This document shows positions 30,916 through 39,245 of a stretch of 46,951 bases of DNA, piece by piece. Position numbers and translations under genes: made by a program. Source of the stretch: Oscillospiraceae bacterium (lineage in GTDB: Bacteria; Bacillota; Clostridia; Oscillospirales; Ruminococcaceae). How positions within the stretch are numbered: position 1 is the stretch's first letter; each line of letters begins with the position of its first letter. The stretch is from contig JAFQUQ010000052.1 in the NCBI GenBank assembly GCA_017408395.1, forward strand, positions 1-46,951. Direction: 5' to 3'. Under the pieces are notes generated by a model. The model ran no database searches. It saw only the letters and a list, made by a program, of their open reading frames with translations, and was not told the origin of the DNA.

Positions 30916-33189
30916 TCAGTATGCAAACCCTGTGTAATAACGGCTGCTGTATTCTTCATTATCCATTACAGTAACAGCCTGAGAATAAAGCTCCGCTGCC
31001 TGTTCACTGTAATCATAAGGAATAGCAAACAGCTTGCCGTTTACTTCAATAGTATGACACAGATTATCGCTGATATACACGGGCTTCATTACTTTGAGAA
31101 TTTCAACCAGCTCATCGGAATAGTAACGCACATATTTAATTCCTTCTTTCCACAACTTGGATGTGTTTACAGCACTTGAATCGTAAACACGAGTGTACGG
31201 AAGTCCAGTGAATTCTTCCAGCTCACCCGGCTTGAAAATTCTGATTTCATAGCCCATATCCTTGGTGATCACTCTGAAGAAATCTGCAAGATGACCGCTT
31301 TCAAGAATAAGATTATATCCCTTTTCAGCAAGAAGAGCCATAGTTTCTCTGTAATTTGAGTCAATGTCATATGAGTCATAGTAAAGATGAAGTGTAAATT
31401 CCGTTTCCGCAGTTGAATGTAAATATTCGTCGGCTGTCATATTTATAATATCCGACTCCATTGCTGCGGCAAGTCTGTTCATAAATTCCTTGTCGGGATA
31501 GAAAGTATAAGCACCGTTTCCGCCTATTCCGTTGGTGTATGAAATTTCAAGAGGAAGTGTCAACGCATTGTAAGTTATTGCATTTTCCCTGACTGCTCTT
31601 TCTGTAAAGTCATTCTTGTATCTGTCGTAGAAGCTTTCAATTTCCTTTCTGATATAGCCTGCATACTGAATTTTGTATTCCTCGGTAAGCTCAATATCAA
31701 TAAGGTGCTCCATTGCACTGTGATGTATGTAGTTGTAGCTTCTTACAAGCTTTGTACCATTGTTTAAAACGTAGCAGATTGAAAGGTTATCTGAACTGCC
31801 GTAGCCTGATTCTGCACCGTCACAATAATAATCAACGATTGCCTGATGTGCGTTTACAACAGAAGCAATATTTTCGGGAGTGGTCAGCTGGATAGCTTCA
31901 AGAGCTTCCTTTGCTTTCTCATTGTTTCCGTTAAAATAATGGAAATTTTCCGAAGTGCCGTTGCCGTCAATGCCTCTGTAAGATACATAAACCTTTGAAA
32001 CGCTGTTTACGGATGGAACTTTAAGCTCGATACCAAAACAGTTTGTGTAATCTACCAGAGCCGCAACGCCTATAAACACCAGCATTGTTGCAGCATATCG
32101 GAGAATACCGTGCCAGAATTTTCTGAAGCCTCTCCTTGAGATAACTTCAAGAATCATATAGAAGATAAAGGTTATAATAAAGGTTGCCACAATTTCAGCA
32201 CCGCTTGCATATTCAATGAAGCTTGCAATGCAGACCGTCATCATTGTGATTAAAATGTAGTAGAAGCCTTTGAATACAAACGGCTTTGAAACCTGCTCAG
32301 CCTTGCGCTTCATATAAAGGAAGTATGAGCCGAAAAGCATTGCCGCTATTACAATTACGACGCCGATAAGCCATATATGAAGGGGCACTCCATCAAAGTA
32401 TCCGTAGCGATGAACTTCGCCTAAAGTTTCTATCATATACACAAGCTGAACTATACAGCCCACAGGAGATGTCGTACATAAAAATGCGCACATTTTATCG
32501 TCAAGACTTATACCCTCAAGGTCTGAAAACCACATTGCGTAAACAAGCAGTACAAACAGAGGTATCGCCGCATTTACAAAGATAGTGTAGAGTATGGACT
32601 CAAAAAGCGTACCGCAGCATACCATTACAAGCACCGTCAGCAGGAAAAGCAGCAGCATTGTGATTATGCCCGTCAGAACTATATATCCGAAAACAGGTGC
32701 AAAGTAACCGAAAAAGTCACACACTGAAGCATAGCTTTCACCGTTGCCGTAGCTGATGAGAATGGTTTCTCCGTTCATTGTCGTATAGCCGATAAGAAGG
32801 AGCAGTCCCGAAATTATGCTTGTGCCGATAAATGGTCCTATGTAGGAAATAAGTCCCGACAGCAGATCCGAAATAAACCTCTGCCGTCTTGTCATAGGCT
32901 GTGAAAGGCACATATCCACCAGCGATTTGTTATGAAGATAGCGGAAATTGTTTATTGCAATTATTATGCCCGATACACCAGCAGCAAACGTGGTAATTAC
33001 TGCAATTCCCGCATAAATTTCATCAGGCTCGGTATCTATGCGCATAGCAAAATTAAACATACAGTTTGCCAGAATAAGAGGCACAGCAAGCATATGCATT
33101 ATCGCAATAATTATCGTCGTCTTGCGGTTTGCCCTGATATTCTGCATCATATTATGAAGCATAGGCTTAGTCAATACCTTTGAAGTCAT
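30916..33189 (-). CDS. ABC transporter permease with large extracytoplasmic C-terminal part
   Basis: 757 residues. The N-terminal 300 or so contain six hydrophobic helices of the ABC-2 type; two or three more helices lie around 310-385; then about 360 residues without membrane segments follow (from NCFGIELKVP), which should face outside. The ATG at 33189 has GGAGGG 9 bases upstream and overlaps the ATPase gene by 23 bases; a longer reading from 33228 lacks this support. It works with the ATPase encoded just upstream. Substrate unknown; YtrA-controlled ABC systems in Firmicutes are linked to cell-wall antibiotic stress. Confidence 0.82.
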   Translation of the reverse strand: MTSKVLTKPMLHNMMQNIRANRKTTIIIAIMHMLAVPLILANCMFNFAMRIDTEPDEIYAGIAVITTFAAGVSGIIIAINNFRYLHNKSLVDMCLSQPMTRRQRFISDLLSGLISYIGPFIGTSIISGLLLLIGYTTMNGETILISYGNGESYASVCDFFGYFAPVFGYIVLTGIITMLLLFLLTVLVMVCCGTLFESILYTIFVNAAIPLFVLLVYAMWFSDLEGISLDDKMCAFLCTTSPVGCIVQLVYMIETLGEVHRYGYFDGVPLHIWLIGVVIVIAAMLFGSYFLYMKRKAEQVSKPFVFKGFYYILITMMTVCIASFIEYASGAEIVATFIITFIFYMILEVISRRGFRKFWHGILRYAATMLVFIGVAALVDYTNCFGIELKVPSVNSVSKVYVSYRGIDGNGTSENFHYFNGNNEKAKEALEAIQLTTPENIASVVNAHQAIVDYYCDGAESGYGSSDNLSICYVLNNGTKLVRSYNYIHHSAMEHLIDIELTEEYKIQYAGYIRKEIESFYDRYKNDFTERAVRENAITYNALTLPLEISYTNGIGGNGAYTFYPDKEFMNRLAAAMESDIINMTADEYLHSTAETEFTLHLYYDSYDIDSNYRETMALLAEKGYNLILESGHLADFFRVITKDMGYEIRIFKPGELEEFTGLPYTRVYDSSAVNTSKLWKEGIKYVRYYSDELVEILKVMKPVYISDNLCHTIEVNGKLFAIPYDYSEQAAELYSQAVTVMDNEEYSSRYYTGFAY

Positions 33190-34063
33190 AACCCATACCC
33201 TCCATTTCATAAATAAATATTTCCTCAAGCGTAAGCGGTATCATATCGAAAACAAGAGGATTTTTAGCGTTTATACGTTCTCTGATAAACTCCTCCTCGC
33301 CCTTTGCGATTATGTATGTAATGCTCTGATTTTTCTCAAAGTGGAGTATTTCCATATCTGCAAAATCACCGCGCTCACAGTTTGTCGGGAATGCCGCCTG
33401 TATTTTATGGATGTTGCCCTTTAAGCTGTCAAGGTCACGGCAGAACACGATTTTACCCTGATGTAAAAGCGCCGCAGTATCGCAGACCTCATTTATCTCC
33501 TTTAAGTTGTGTGACGAAATAATCGTTGTAAGCTGACGGTCCAGCATTGCGTCAACAAGCATACGCTTAACGATAATTCTCATAGTGGGGTCAAGTCCGT
33601 CAAAGGCTTCGTCAAGAAGCAGATAATCCGTGCGGCAGGCAAGTCCCGTTATAACGATAGCCTGTCTTTTCATACCCTTTGAAAATTTGTCGATACGCTT
33701 ATCCATAGGCAGCTTGATAATTTTATTGAGCTTTTCAAAATCCTCCTCTGAAAAGTTAGGATAGAAACCCTTATAGTAATTTTTAAGCTCCCTTAAAGTC
33801 ATTCCGCTGAACTGCACGGTTTCATCGTTGATAAAAAATACCCTTTCCTTTACAGCAACGTTGTCGAAAACCTCCTGTCCGTCAATGATGACATTTCCGC
33901 CGTCAGCAGTGTAAATTCCCGAAAGCAGACGGAGAATTGTTGATTTGCCTGCACCGTTTGAACCGAGAAGCCCGAAAGCTGTGCCTGTTCCGATTTCAAG
34001 ATCAACATTATCAAGGGCGGTAAACTCCTCAAAACGCTTTGTTACGCCTTTTAATTCTATCAT
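33167..34063 (-). CDS. ABC transporter ATP-binding protein
   Basis: 298-residue ATPase. Walker A GSNGAGKST (about 34-42), signature FSKGMKRQ in place of LSGGQ, Walker B YLLLDEAFDGLDP and the switch His in ISSHNLKEI. The C-terminal 80 residues form an accessory domain. It overlaps gntR by 4 bases (ATGA) and the permease by 23 bases, so the three are translated as a unit. The modified signature is typical of YtrB/BcrA-like ATPases. Confidence 0.93.
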   Translation of the reverse strand: MIELKGVTKRFEEFTALDNVDLEIGTGTAFGLLGSNGAGKSTILRLLSGIYTADGGNVIIDGQEVFDNVAVKERVFFINDETVQFSGMTLRELKNYYKGFYPNFSEEDFEKLNKIIKLPMDKRIDKFSKGMKRQAIVITGLACRTDYLLLDEAFDGLDPTMRIIVKRMLVDAMLDRQLTTIISSHNLKEINEVCDTAALLHQGKIVFCRDLDSLKGNIHKIQAAFPTNCERGDFADMEILHFEKNQSITYIIAKGEEEFIRERINAKNPLVFDMIPLTLEEIFIYEMEGMGYDFKGID

Positions 34064-34419
34064 AAACTCTCTTCCTTTCCTCGTATTCTTTCCGCAAGCT
34101 CCTCACAGGTTATCCCTGCTTTAAGTGCTTCATCGACAGCCTTATCAAAATCGGCAAAAGCCTTTTCCTTTAAGCTGTCCTGCTTTATTTCCGCAACAAA
34201 GCTGCCCCGTCCTGCAAGGGAATAGATTATACCGTCTCTTTCAAGTATACCGAATGCCTTTGAAACGGTATTGGGATTGACACCAAGCCCCTTTGCAAGC
34301 TCTCTCACGCTGGGGATTTTGTCGTTCGGTTTAAGCTCGCCCTTTAAAATAAGCTCCGTTATTCTTTTACACAGCTGCTCATAAATGGGGGTACGGCTCT
34401 GCAAGTCAATAGTGTACAT
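34060..34419 (-). CDS. GntR-family regulator, YtrA subfamily
   Basis: 119-residue repressor. The N-terminal winged helix has PIYEQLCKRITELI, KIPSVRELAKGLGVNPNTVSKAFGILERDGI and GRGSFV; the short C-terminal helical tail (about 80-119) is typical of YtrA, which lacks a large effector domain. It heads the ABC operon. A perfect palindrome (34442-34466) overlaps the -10 of its promoter and is its probable autoregulatory operator. Confidence 0.93.
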   Translation of the reverse strand: MYTIDLQSRTPIYEQLCKRITELILKGELKPNDKIPSVRELAKGLGVNPNTVSKAFGILERDGIIYSLAGRGSFVAEIKQDSLKEKAFADFDKAVDEALKAGITCEELAERIRGKEESL

Positions 34420-34441
34420 CTGCTCACTCCTTTATGTATTA

Positions 34442-34466
34442 ACTGTACTAGGTGTTGTAGTACAGT
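34442..34466. promoter_or_regulatory. Operator palindrome for the YtrA-type regulator
   Basis: ACTGTACTA (34442-34450), 7-bp spacer, TAGTACAGT (34458-34466): perfect 9-bp arms. It covers the transcription start and 3 bases of the -10 box. Position and symmetry fit a GntR/YtrA dimer. Confidence 0.78.
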
Positions 34467-34492
34467 ATAGCACACCTTATTTCTCTTGTCAA
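34464..34492 (-). promoter_or_regulatory. Sigma-A promoter of the gntR-ABC operon
   Basis: On the minus strand TTGACA (34487-34492), 17-bp spacer, TATACT (34464-34469). Leader of about 40 bases with AAAGGAG before the ATG. Confidence 0.85.
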
Positions 34493-34505
34493 TAGGTAAA
34501 ATAAA

Positions 34506-34535
34506 AAATCTGCCCTCTTTTCAGAGAACAGATTT
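34506..34535 (-). terminator. Intrinsic terminator after the phd-doc module
   Basis: On the minus strand a 13-bp stem (with G-U pairs) closed by a GAAA tetraloop and followed by TTTATTTT. Arms at 34506-34518 and 34523-34535. It lies 12 bases after the original toxin stop, so it belongs to the module. Confidence 0.83.
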
Positions 34536-34547
34536 ACAATAAATATT

Positions 34548-34921
34548 TTAATTGTGAGCAATAAGCCATTCCACAAGATTTTCAAAGCATACTTTTCCTG
34601 TGGCAAGAGACAGCCCCAAATCAATAAGCTCCTGCTGTGTGCATTGAATTTCCACGCCGTTCAGCTCCAGAAACACCAGCATTGCGTGTATGCCTATCCG
34701 CTTATTTCCGCTGTAAACGGATGATTTGACACCAGCGAACAGCCTAACCGTGCCGCTTTTTGCAGAAGCGTAGGATAAAGTTCCTGATTTCCGAATGTCT
34801 GAAAAGGCGTTTCAAGTGCAGATTCCAGCAAGCCTTCATCACGAAGCCCGTCAATTCCTCCTGTAGCTTCAATAAGCATACTGTGAACCGATAATAACTG
34901 CTTTTTTGTTAACCTTATCAT
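34548..34921 (-). pseudogene. doc: Doc-type toxin, frameshifted in the Fic active-site motif
   Basis: Death-on-curing family (Fic fold) toxin. The first 75 codons read MIRLTKKQLLSVHSMLIEA to SNHPFTAEISG and stop at 34694. Shifting frame near 34710 restores GNKRIGIHAMLVFLELNGVE and continues to a stop at 34548, ending WLIAHN. The joined protein would have about 124 residues, the usual Doc length. The lesion is one missing base between HPFT and GNKR, inside the HPFxxGNKR motif that binds and transfers the nucleotide phosphate, so the product should be inactive. It overlaps the antitoxin gene by ATGA. An assembly or read error is the alternative. Confidence 0.85.
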
Positions 34922-35160
34922 TTCGCAAGTTCCTTATATGCTTCAAAATTTTTGGCAATTAATCTTCGTGAAACATCAGCTACGTCTTCATCTGAGGCTG
35001 ACTGCATTTTTTCAGCTTCGGAAAATTCAAGAACGATATATCTGGGAACATTGTTTTTCAGTATTACAGCAGAACCGTTCTCATCAACAAGACGAGCTAC
35101 TTTGGAAAAATTCTGATTTGCTTCTGTGATAGAAACCAGCGTATTAGTGTTTACTGTCAT
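34918..35160 (-). CDS. phd: Phd/YefM-type antitoxin
   Basis: 80-residue antitoxin. The N-terminal Phd/YefM DNA-binding fold is seen in NTLVSITEANQNFSKVARLV and SAVILKNNVPRYIVL; the C-terminal helix (about 55-80) would bind the toxin groove. ATG at 35160 has GGGAGGG 7 bases upstream; an earlier in-frame start at 35193 lacks an RBS. Overlaps doc by 4 bases. Because the toxin frame is broken, this may now be an orphan antitoxin or autorepressor. Confidence 0.9.
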   Translation of the reverse strand: MTVNTNTLVSITEANQNFSKVARLVDENGSAVILKNNVPRYIVLEFSEAEKMQSASDEDVADVSRRLIAKNFEAYKELAK

Positions 35161-35184
35161 AATACAGCCCTCCCTTACATCTTT

Positions 35185-35213
35185 ATTATACACAAATAAT
35201 AGGAGAAAATCAA
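35185..35213 (-). promoter_or_regulatory. Sigma-A promoter of phd-doc
   Basis: On the minus strand TTGATT (35208-35213), 17-bp spacer, TATAAT (35185-35190). The spacer region contains an ATAGG...CCTAT inverted repeat (35199-35218), a possible Phd operator. Confidence 0.75.
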
Positions 35214-35241
35214 CCTATTTTTAAAGATAAAGAAATTCAAA

Positions 35242-36420
35242 TCAGCCTATACTTTCAATTCCGATAGCAGGGTCAACATCTGCATCGTAGTCCACGCCGT
35301 TTAAACCGAAGCCGAAAATTTCGCTGAATTCCTGCTGATAGCCTGCAATATCCGCATAATCGGCAAGGTTTTCGTCGCTTATCTTATCCCACAGCTCGGA
35401 CACCTTTTTCTGAATGTCCTCACGCATTTCCCAGTCGTCCATTCTGATAAGGCCTTCGCTGTCGGTCTTTACGCCGCCGTTATAAAGCTTTTCCGCAAAC
35501 ATACGCTGCATCTGCTCTATACAGCCCTCGTGGCAGTTTTCTTCCTTCATTACCTTGTAGAGAATGGAAATGTAGAGAGGAACTATCGGAATAGCGGAGC
35601 TTGACTGTGTAACCAGTGCCTTGTTTACGGAAACGTAAGCATTTACGCCCTCAACCTCTGCTGTAATTTTCTTTGCGGAAGCGTAAAGGTCAGCCTTTGC
35701 TCTGCCGATTGAGCCGTTGAAATACATAGGATGTGTGATTTCAGGTCCGATATAGGAATATGCAAGTGTAAGGGCACCGTCCTCAAGAACGCCTGCTTCC
35801 TTCATCTGCTTTATCCAGTCAATCCAGTCCTCTCCGCCCATTACCTTTACTGTTGCGTCGATTTCTTCATCTGTTGCAGGGTCGATTGTAACGTCGGAGA
35901 TCTTCATATTCTTAAGGTCAATGGACTTGTTTGTGTAGCTGCCGCCTGTTGTTTTAAGCACAGATGAAACGGAAGTACCGTCTGCAAGTGTACGTCTTGG
36001 TGCGGCAAGGCTGTAAATCACCATATCAACCTTACCGAGGTCATTTCTGATAAGGTCAATGACTTCGTTCTTGATTTCCTGTGAAAAAGCGTCGCCGTTG
36101 ATCGTTTTAGCATAAAGTCCCTCTGCGTGAGCGTACTTTTCAAAAGCGGCGGTATTGTACCAGCCTGCGGAGCCTGTACGTGAGTCGCTGCCCTGCTTGT
36201 CGAAAATCACGCCGATTGTAGCCGCACCGCAGGAAAATGCTGCGGAAATTCTTGAAGCAAGACCGTAGCCCATTGAAGAGCCGATAACAAGTACCTTTTT
36301 AGCGCCTTCTGTCTTTGGCTGTGCCTTTACATAATCTATCTGTGCCTTTACAGCTGCGTCGCAGCCTGTCGGATGTGATGTTGTGCAAATAAATCCTCTG
36401 ATTTTAGGTTTAACTACCAT
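35242..36420 (-). CDS. fabV: Trans-2-enoyl-CoA/ACP reductase FabV
   Basis: 392-residue NAD(P)H-dependent enoyl reductase of the FabV/TER family, acting in the last step of fatty acid elongation or in crotonyl-CoA reduction. Nucleotide-binding VLVIGSSMGYGLASRI (44-59), SLAAPRRT, and the active-site pair Y233-X8-K242 in MYFNGSIGRAKADL are present. Length matches FabV (about 390-400). AAGGAG before the ATG, with its own promoter at 36453-36481. Single gene, not in a fab cluster. FabV enzymes are generally poorly inhibited by triclosan (family knowledge). Confidence 0.94.
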   Translation of the reverse strand: MVVKPKIRGFICTTSHPTGCDAAVKAQIDYVKAQPKTEGAKKVLVIGSSMGYGLASRISAAFSCGAATIGVIFDKQGSDSRTGSAGWYNTAAFEKYAHAEGLYAKTINGDAFSQEIKNEVIDLIRNDLGKVDMVIYSLAAPRRTLADGTSVSSVLKTTGGSYTNKSIDLKNMKISDVTIDPATDEEIDATVKVMGGEDWIDWIKQMKEAGVLEDGALTLAYSYIGPEITHPMYFNGSIGRAKADLYASAKKITAEVEGVNAYVSVNKALVTQSSSAIPIVPLYISILYKVMKEENCHEGCIEQMQRMFAEKLYNGGVKTDSEGLIRMDDWEMREDIQKKVSELWDKISDENLADYADIAGYQQEFSEIFGFGLNGVDYDADVDPAIGIESIG

Positions 36421-36452
36421 AGCTCTGCTCCTTTAAAACAAAATTTTAATTA

Positions 36453-36481
36453 ATTATATCACATTTTTTTCGTTATTGCAA
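36453..36481 (-). promoter_or_regulatory. Sigma-A promoter of fabV
   Basis: On the minus strand TTGCAA (36476-36481), 17-bp spacer, TATAAT (36453-36458), with TG one base upstream of the -10 (extended -10). Confidence 0.8.
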
Positions 36482-36499
36482 CTTGCGTAAAACAAAAAA

Positions 36500-36525
36500 A
36501 CCTGAGAAGAATGAACTTCTCAGGT
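36500..36525 (-). terminator. Intrinsic terminator after murA
   Basis: ACCTGAGAAG (36500-36509) and CTTCTCAGGT (36516-36525), 6-nt loop; on the minus strand it is followed by TTTTTTTGTTTT. It lies 5 bases after the murA stop. Confidence 0.9.
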
Positions 36526-36530
36526 CAATT

Positions 36531-37814
36531 TTAAAGTGCTTTTCTTACCGCAACACCGGGAACGGACTTCTTTTCAATATCCGCACCAAGACTGCGGAGC
36601 TTTTCCTCAAAGCTCTCATAGCCTCTTTCAATGTGGTAAATATCTTCGATTTCAGTAACACCCTTTGCCGCAAGACCTGCAATAACAAGTGCTGCGCCTG
36701 CTCTTAAGTCGGGAGCTGTAACAGGTGCACCCATAAATGAGCCTACGCCTTCAATAACAGCAACCTTGCCGTCTACGGACACATTTGCACCCATACGTCT
36801 CAGCTCGTCAACATAACGGAAACGGTTGTCAAAAATGCTCTCCGTTACAATGCTTGTACCCTCTGCAAGGCAGAGAAGCGTTGAAATCTGAGGCTGCATA
36901 TCGGTAGGGAAGCCCGGATGAGGCATTGTCTTTATGCTTGTCTTAACCAGAGGACCATCCACGGAAATTCTGATACTGTCGTCAAATTCCTCAACGTTTA
37001 CACCGATTTTTTCAAGCTTTGCAGTAATGCTTTCAAGGTGCTTCGGAATAACATTCTTGATAAGCACATCGCCCTTTGTTGCGGCAGCCGCAACCATAAA
37101 TGTGCCTGCTTCGATCTGGTCGGGGATAATTGCATAAGTCGTACCCTTAAGCTTCTTTACACCCCTGATTTTGATAACGTCCGTACCTGCACCCATAATA
37201 TCCGCACCCATTGAGTTGAGGAAGTTTGCAAGGTCAACGATATGCGGCTCCTTTGCGGCGTTTTCGATAACGGTCATACCCGTAGCCTTTACAGCCGCAA
37301 GCATTGTGTTTATGGTAGCGCCAACTGTTACCATATCAAAATAAATCTGTGAACCAAGCAGGGTTTCTGCCTGAATATCTATCATACCGTGGTCAAGAGT
37401 ACAGCTTGCACCGAGAGTAGAGAAAGCCTTCAGGTGCTGGTCGATAGGACGGTCGCCCAGATAGCAGCCGCCAGGCATTGCAACTCTTGCACGCTTGAAT
37501 TTGCCCAGGAATGTGCCCAGGAAATAGTATGACGCTCTCATATGCTTTGCCATTTCATAAGGAACAACAGGGTCCTTTATTCCCGAAGCGTCAATTCTTA
37601 CTGTATTTTTACCGATAAACTTTACATCTGCGCCCATTTCATAAAGTATACGCAGGCTGATGGAAACGTCGCTGATATTCGGAACGTTTTCGAGTACACA
37701 AGGTTCGTCCGAAAGTATAGCGGCAGGAATTATAGCAACAGCGGCATTTTTTGCGCCGCTTATTTCAACTTCGCCCTGAAGTCGTCTTCCGCCTTTTATG
37801 ATAAACTTTTCCAA
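36531..37814 (-). CDS. murA: UDP-N-acetylglucosamine 1-carboxyvinyltransferase MurA
   Basis: 427-residue EPSP-synthase-fold enzyme adding enolpyruvate from PEP to UDP-GlcNAc, the first committed step of peptidoglycan synthesis. ISGAKNAAVAIIPAAIL, the active-site loop MPGGCYLGDRPIDQHL with C117 (the fosfomycin target) and PHPGFPTDMQPQ are present. The start is TTG at 37814: AGGAGAG lies 6 bases upstream and the protein then begins with the conserved (M)EKFIIKGGRRLQGEV; a longer in-frame reading to 37919 would add an unrelated tail. Own promoter with extended -10 near 37924. Confidence 0.95.
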   Translation of the reverse strand: MEKFIIKGGRRLQGEVEISGAKNAAVAIIPAAILSDEPCVLENVPNISDVSISLRILYEMGADVKFIGKNTVRIDASGIKDPVVPYEMAKHMRASYYFLGTFLGKFKRARVAMPGGCYLGDRPIDQHLKAFSTLGASCTLDHGMIDIQAETLLGSQIYFDMVTVGATINTMLAAVKATGMTVIENAAKEPHIVDLANFLNSMGADIMGAGTDVIKIRGVKKLKGTTYAIIPDQIEAGTFMVAAAATKGDVLIKNVIPKHLESITAKLEKIGVNVEEFDDSIRISVDGPLVKTSIKTMPHPGFPTDMQPQISTLLCLAEGTSIVTESIFDNRFRYVDELRRMGANVSVDGKVAVIEGVGSFMGAPVTAPDLRAGAALVIAGLAAKGVTEIEDIYHIERGYESFEEKLRSLGADIEKKSVPGVAVRKAL

Positions 37815-37923
37815 GTTCTTCTCTCCTATATAAACAGCTTTGAAGCTGATAAATTCTATATTTAAATGTACCGCAGAGGTGTATTTTAGACGCAATCCAC
37901 CCCTCAATATACACAACATTAAT

Positions 37924-37932
37924 ATTATATCA
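37924..37932 (-). promoter_or_regulatory. Extended -10 promoter of murA
   Basis: On the minus strand TGATATAAT (37924-37932); no good -35 at 17 bp, as often with extended -10 promoters. It leaves a leader of about 100 bases before the TTG start at 37814. Confidence 0.6.
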
Positions 37933-38055
37933 TAAACTTTTACAAATTAAAAGTGTTTTTTAATATTTTTTATCACAGTTTTTTATATTTAAATCACAAA
38001 AATAATGTTAATTTATACTAAACCCCGCCGCAAACATTGTAATATTGTGCCAAAA

Positions 38056-38090
38056 ATGCGTTACCGGACGAAATTTATCCGATAACGCAT
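38056..38090. terminator. Terminator after pfkA
   Basis: ATGCGTTA-C-CGGA (38056-38068) pairs with TCCG-A-TAACGCAT (38078-38090), with one mismatch; TTTTT follows on the minus strand and ATTTTTT on the plus strand. It ends the phosphofructokinase transcript. Confidence 0.8.
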
Positions 38091-38098
38091 ATTTTTTA

Positions 38099-39184
38099 TC
38101 AGTCGCCGAAGGATACGCCAAGATTTCTTGCAGTTGTTACCAGCTGGTGGTCAGGGTCAACGAATTTGGTTTTTCCTGCCACGTCGGAAAGCTTGTTTTC
38201 AGTGATTTTACCATCAACCATTGCAACGCTGTAACCGTACTTTTCAGCCTTTATAAGTTCAGCCGCCCTTACGCCGAATTTTGTGGCAAGCACTCTGTCA
38301 TAAGCTGACGGGCTGCCGCCTCTGAGCATATGTCCCGGCACGCATACTCTTGCTTCGATGCCCGTTGCGGCCTGTACCTGAGCCGCAATTCTTGAAGTAG
38401 CGGTGGTAATTCCCGCTTCCTGACGGCGTTTTGCACGCTCCTTCTTTTTAAGCTTGGCCTCTTCAATGTCAAATGCGCCCTCTGCAACAGCTACGATAGA
38501 GAAGGTCTTGCCAGCCTTTGTACGCTTGTTTACAGCCTCAATGATTTTCTGCGAATCATATGGTATTTCAGGGAGAATGATTATATCCGCACCGCCTGCA
38601 ATGCCTGCATAAAGTGTAAGCCAGCCTGCCTTGTTGCCCATTATTTCCACCATAAGTATACGGCTGTGTGAAGCGGCTGTTGTATGGAGTCTGTCAATTA
38701 CATCCGTAGCAATATCAACAGCGGTGTGAAATCCGAAAGTCACGTCTGTACCGAAAATATCGTTGTCAATAGTCTTTGGCAGACCGATTACGTTAAGTCC
38801 GTTTTCCGCAAGCAGGTTAGCAGTCTTATGAGTACCGTTTCCGCCGAGAGTAAGCAGGCAGTCCAGCTTCTGCTTCTTGTAGGTCTCCTTCATAGCCTTT
38901 ACCTTGTCAACGTTATCCTCTCCGATAACGGACATCATTTTAAACGGCTGGCGCTTCGTACCTAAAATCGTACCGCCCTGTGTAAGAATACCCGAAAATT
39001 CCGACGGCTCCATTTCACGGGCAATATTGTTTATCAGACCGTAATAGCCGTTCTGTATGCCCACTATTTCAACCTTGTCCTCGCCCATTTCCTCAAAGCA
39101 CGCCTTTGCAATGCCTCTGATAGTTGCGTTAAGACCGGGGCAGTCGCCGCCGCTTGTAAGTATGCCGATTCTTTTCTTTGCCAT
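38099..39184 (-). CDS. pfkA: 6-phosphofructokinase (GGNGT/PKTIDND type)
   Basis: 361-residue phosphofructokinase, committing step of glycolysis. N-terminal GILTSGGDCPGLNATIRG is the phosphoryl-donor loop. The GGDGS motif reads LGGNGT (113-118), with Asn for the usual Asp, and the catalytic loop reads PKTIDND (136-142), with the Lys found in PPi-dependent and in some ATP-dependent long-form enzymes, rather than PGTIDND. A Gly rather than Asp at the next donor-site position (GGNG, not GGND/GGDD) favours ATP. GGAGG before ATG. The only DNA upstream before the next gene is a terminator hairpin. Confidence 0.93.
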   Translation of the reverse strand: MAKKRIGILTSGGDCPGLNATIRGIAKACFEEMGEDKVEIVGIQNGYYGLINNIAREMEPSEFSGILTQGGTILGTKRQPFKMMSVIGEDNVDKVKAMKETYKKQKLDCLLTLGGNGTHKTANLLAENGLNVIGLPKTIDNDIFGTDVTFGFHTAVDIATDVIDRLHTTAASHSRILMVEIMGNKAGWLTLYAGIAGGADIIILPEIPYDSQKIIEAVNKRTKAGKTFSIVAVAEGAFDIEEAKLKKKERAKRRQEAGITTATSRIAAQVQAATGIEARVCVPGHMLRGGSPSAYDRVLATKFGVRAAELIKAEKYGYSVAMVDGKITENKLSDVAGKTKFVDPDHQLVTTARNLGVSFGD

Positions 39185-39208
39185 AATTAAACCTCCTTGG
39201 TATTCTTA

Positions 39209-39241
39209 AAAAGGGTATGGAGAGAAGTCCCATACCCTTTT
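39209..39241 (-). terminator. Terminator between the EAL gene and pfkA
   Basis: AAAAGGGTATGG (39209-39220) pairs perfectly with CCATACCCTTTT (39230-39241), 9-nt loop, followed on the minus strand by a T-run. It lies within the 61 bases between the two genes, and no promoter is visible between it and the pfkA start. Confidence 0.83.
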
Positions 39242-39245
39242 GATT

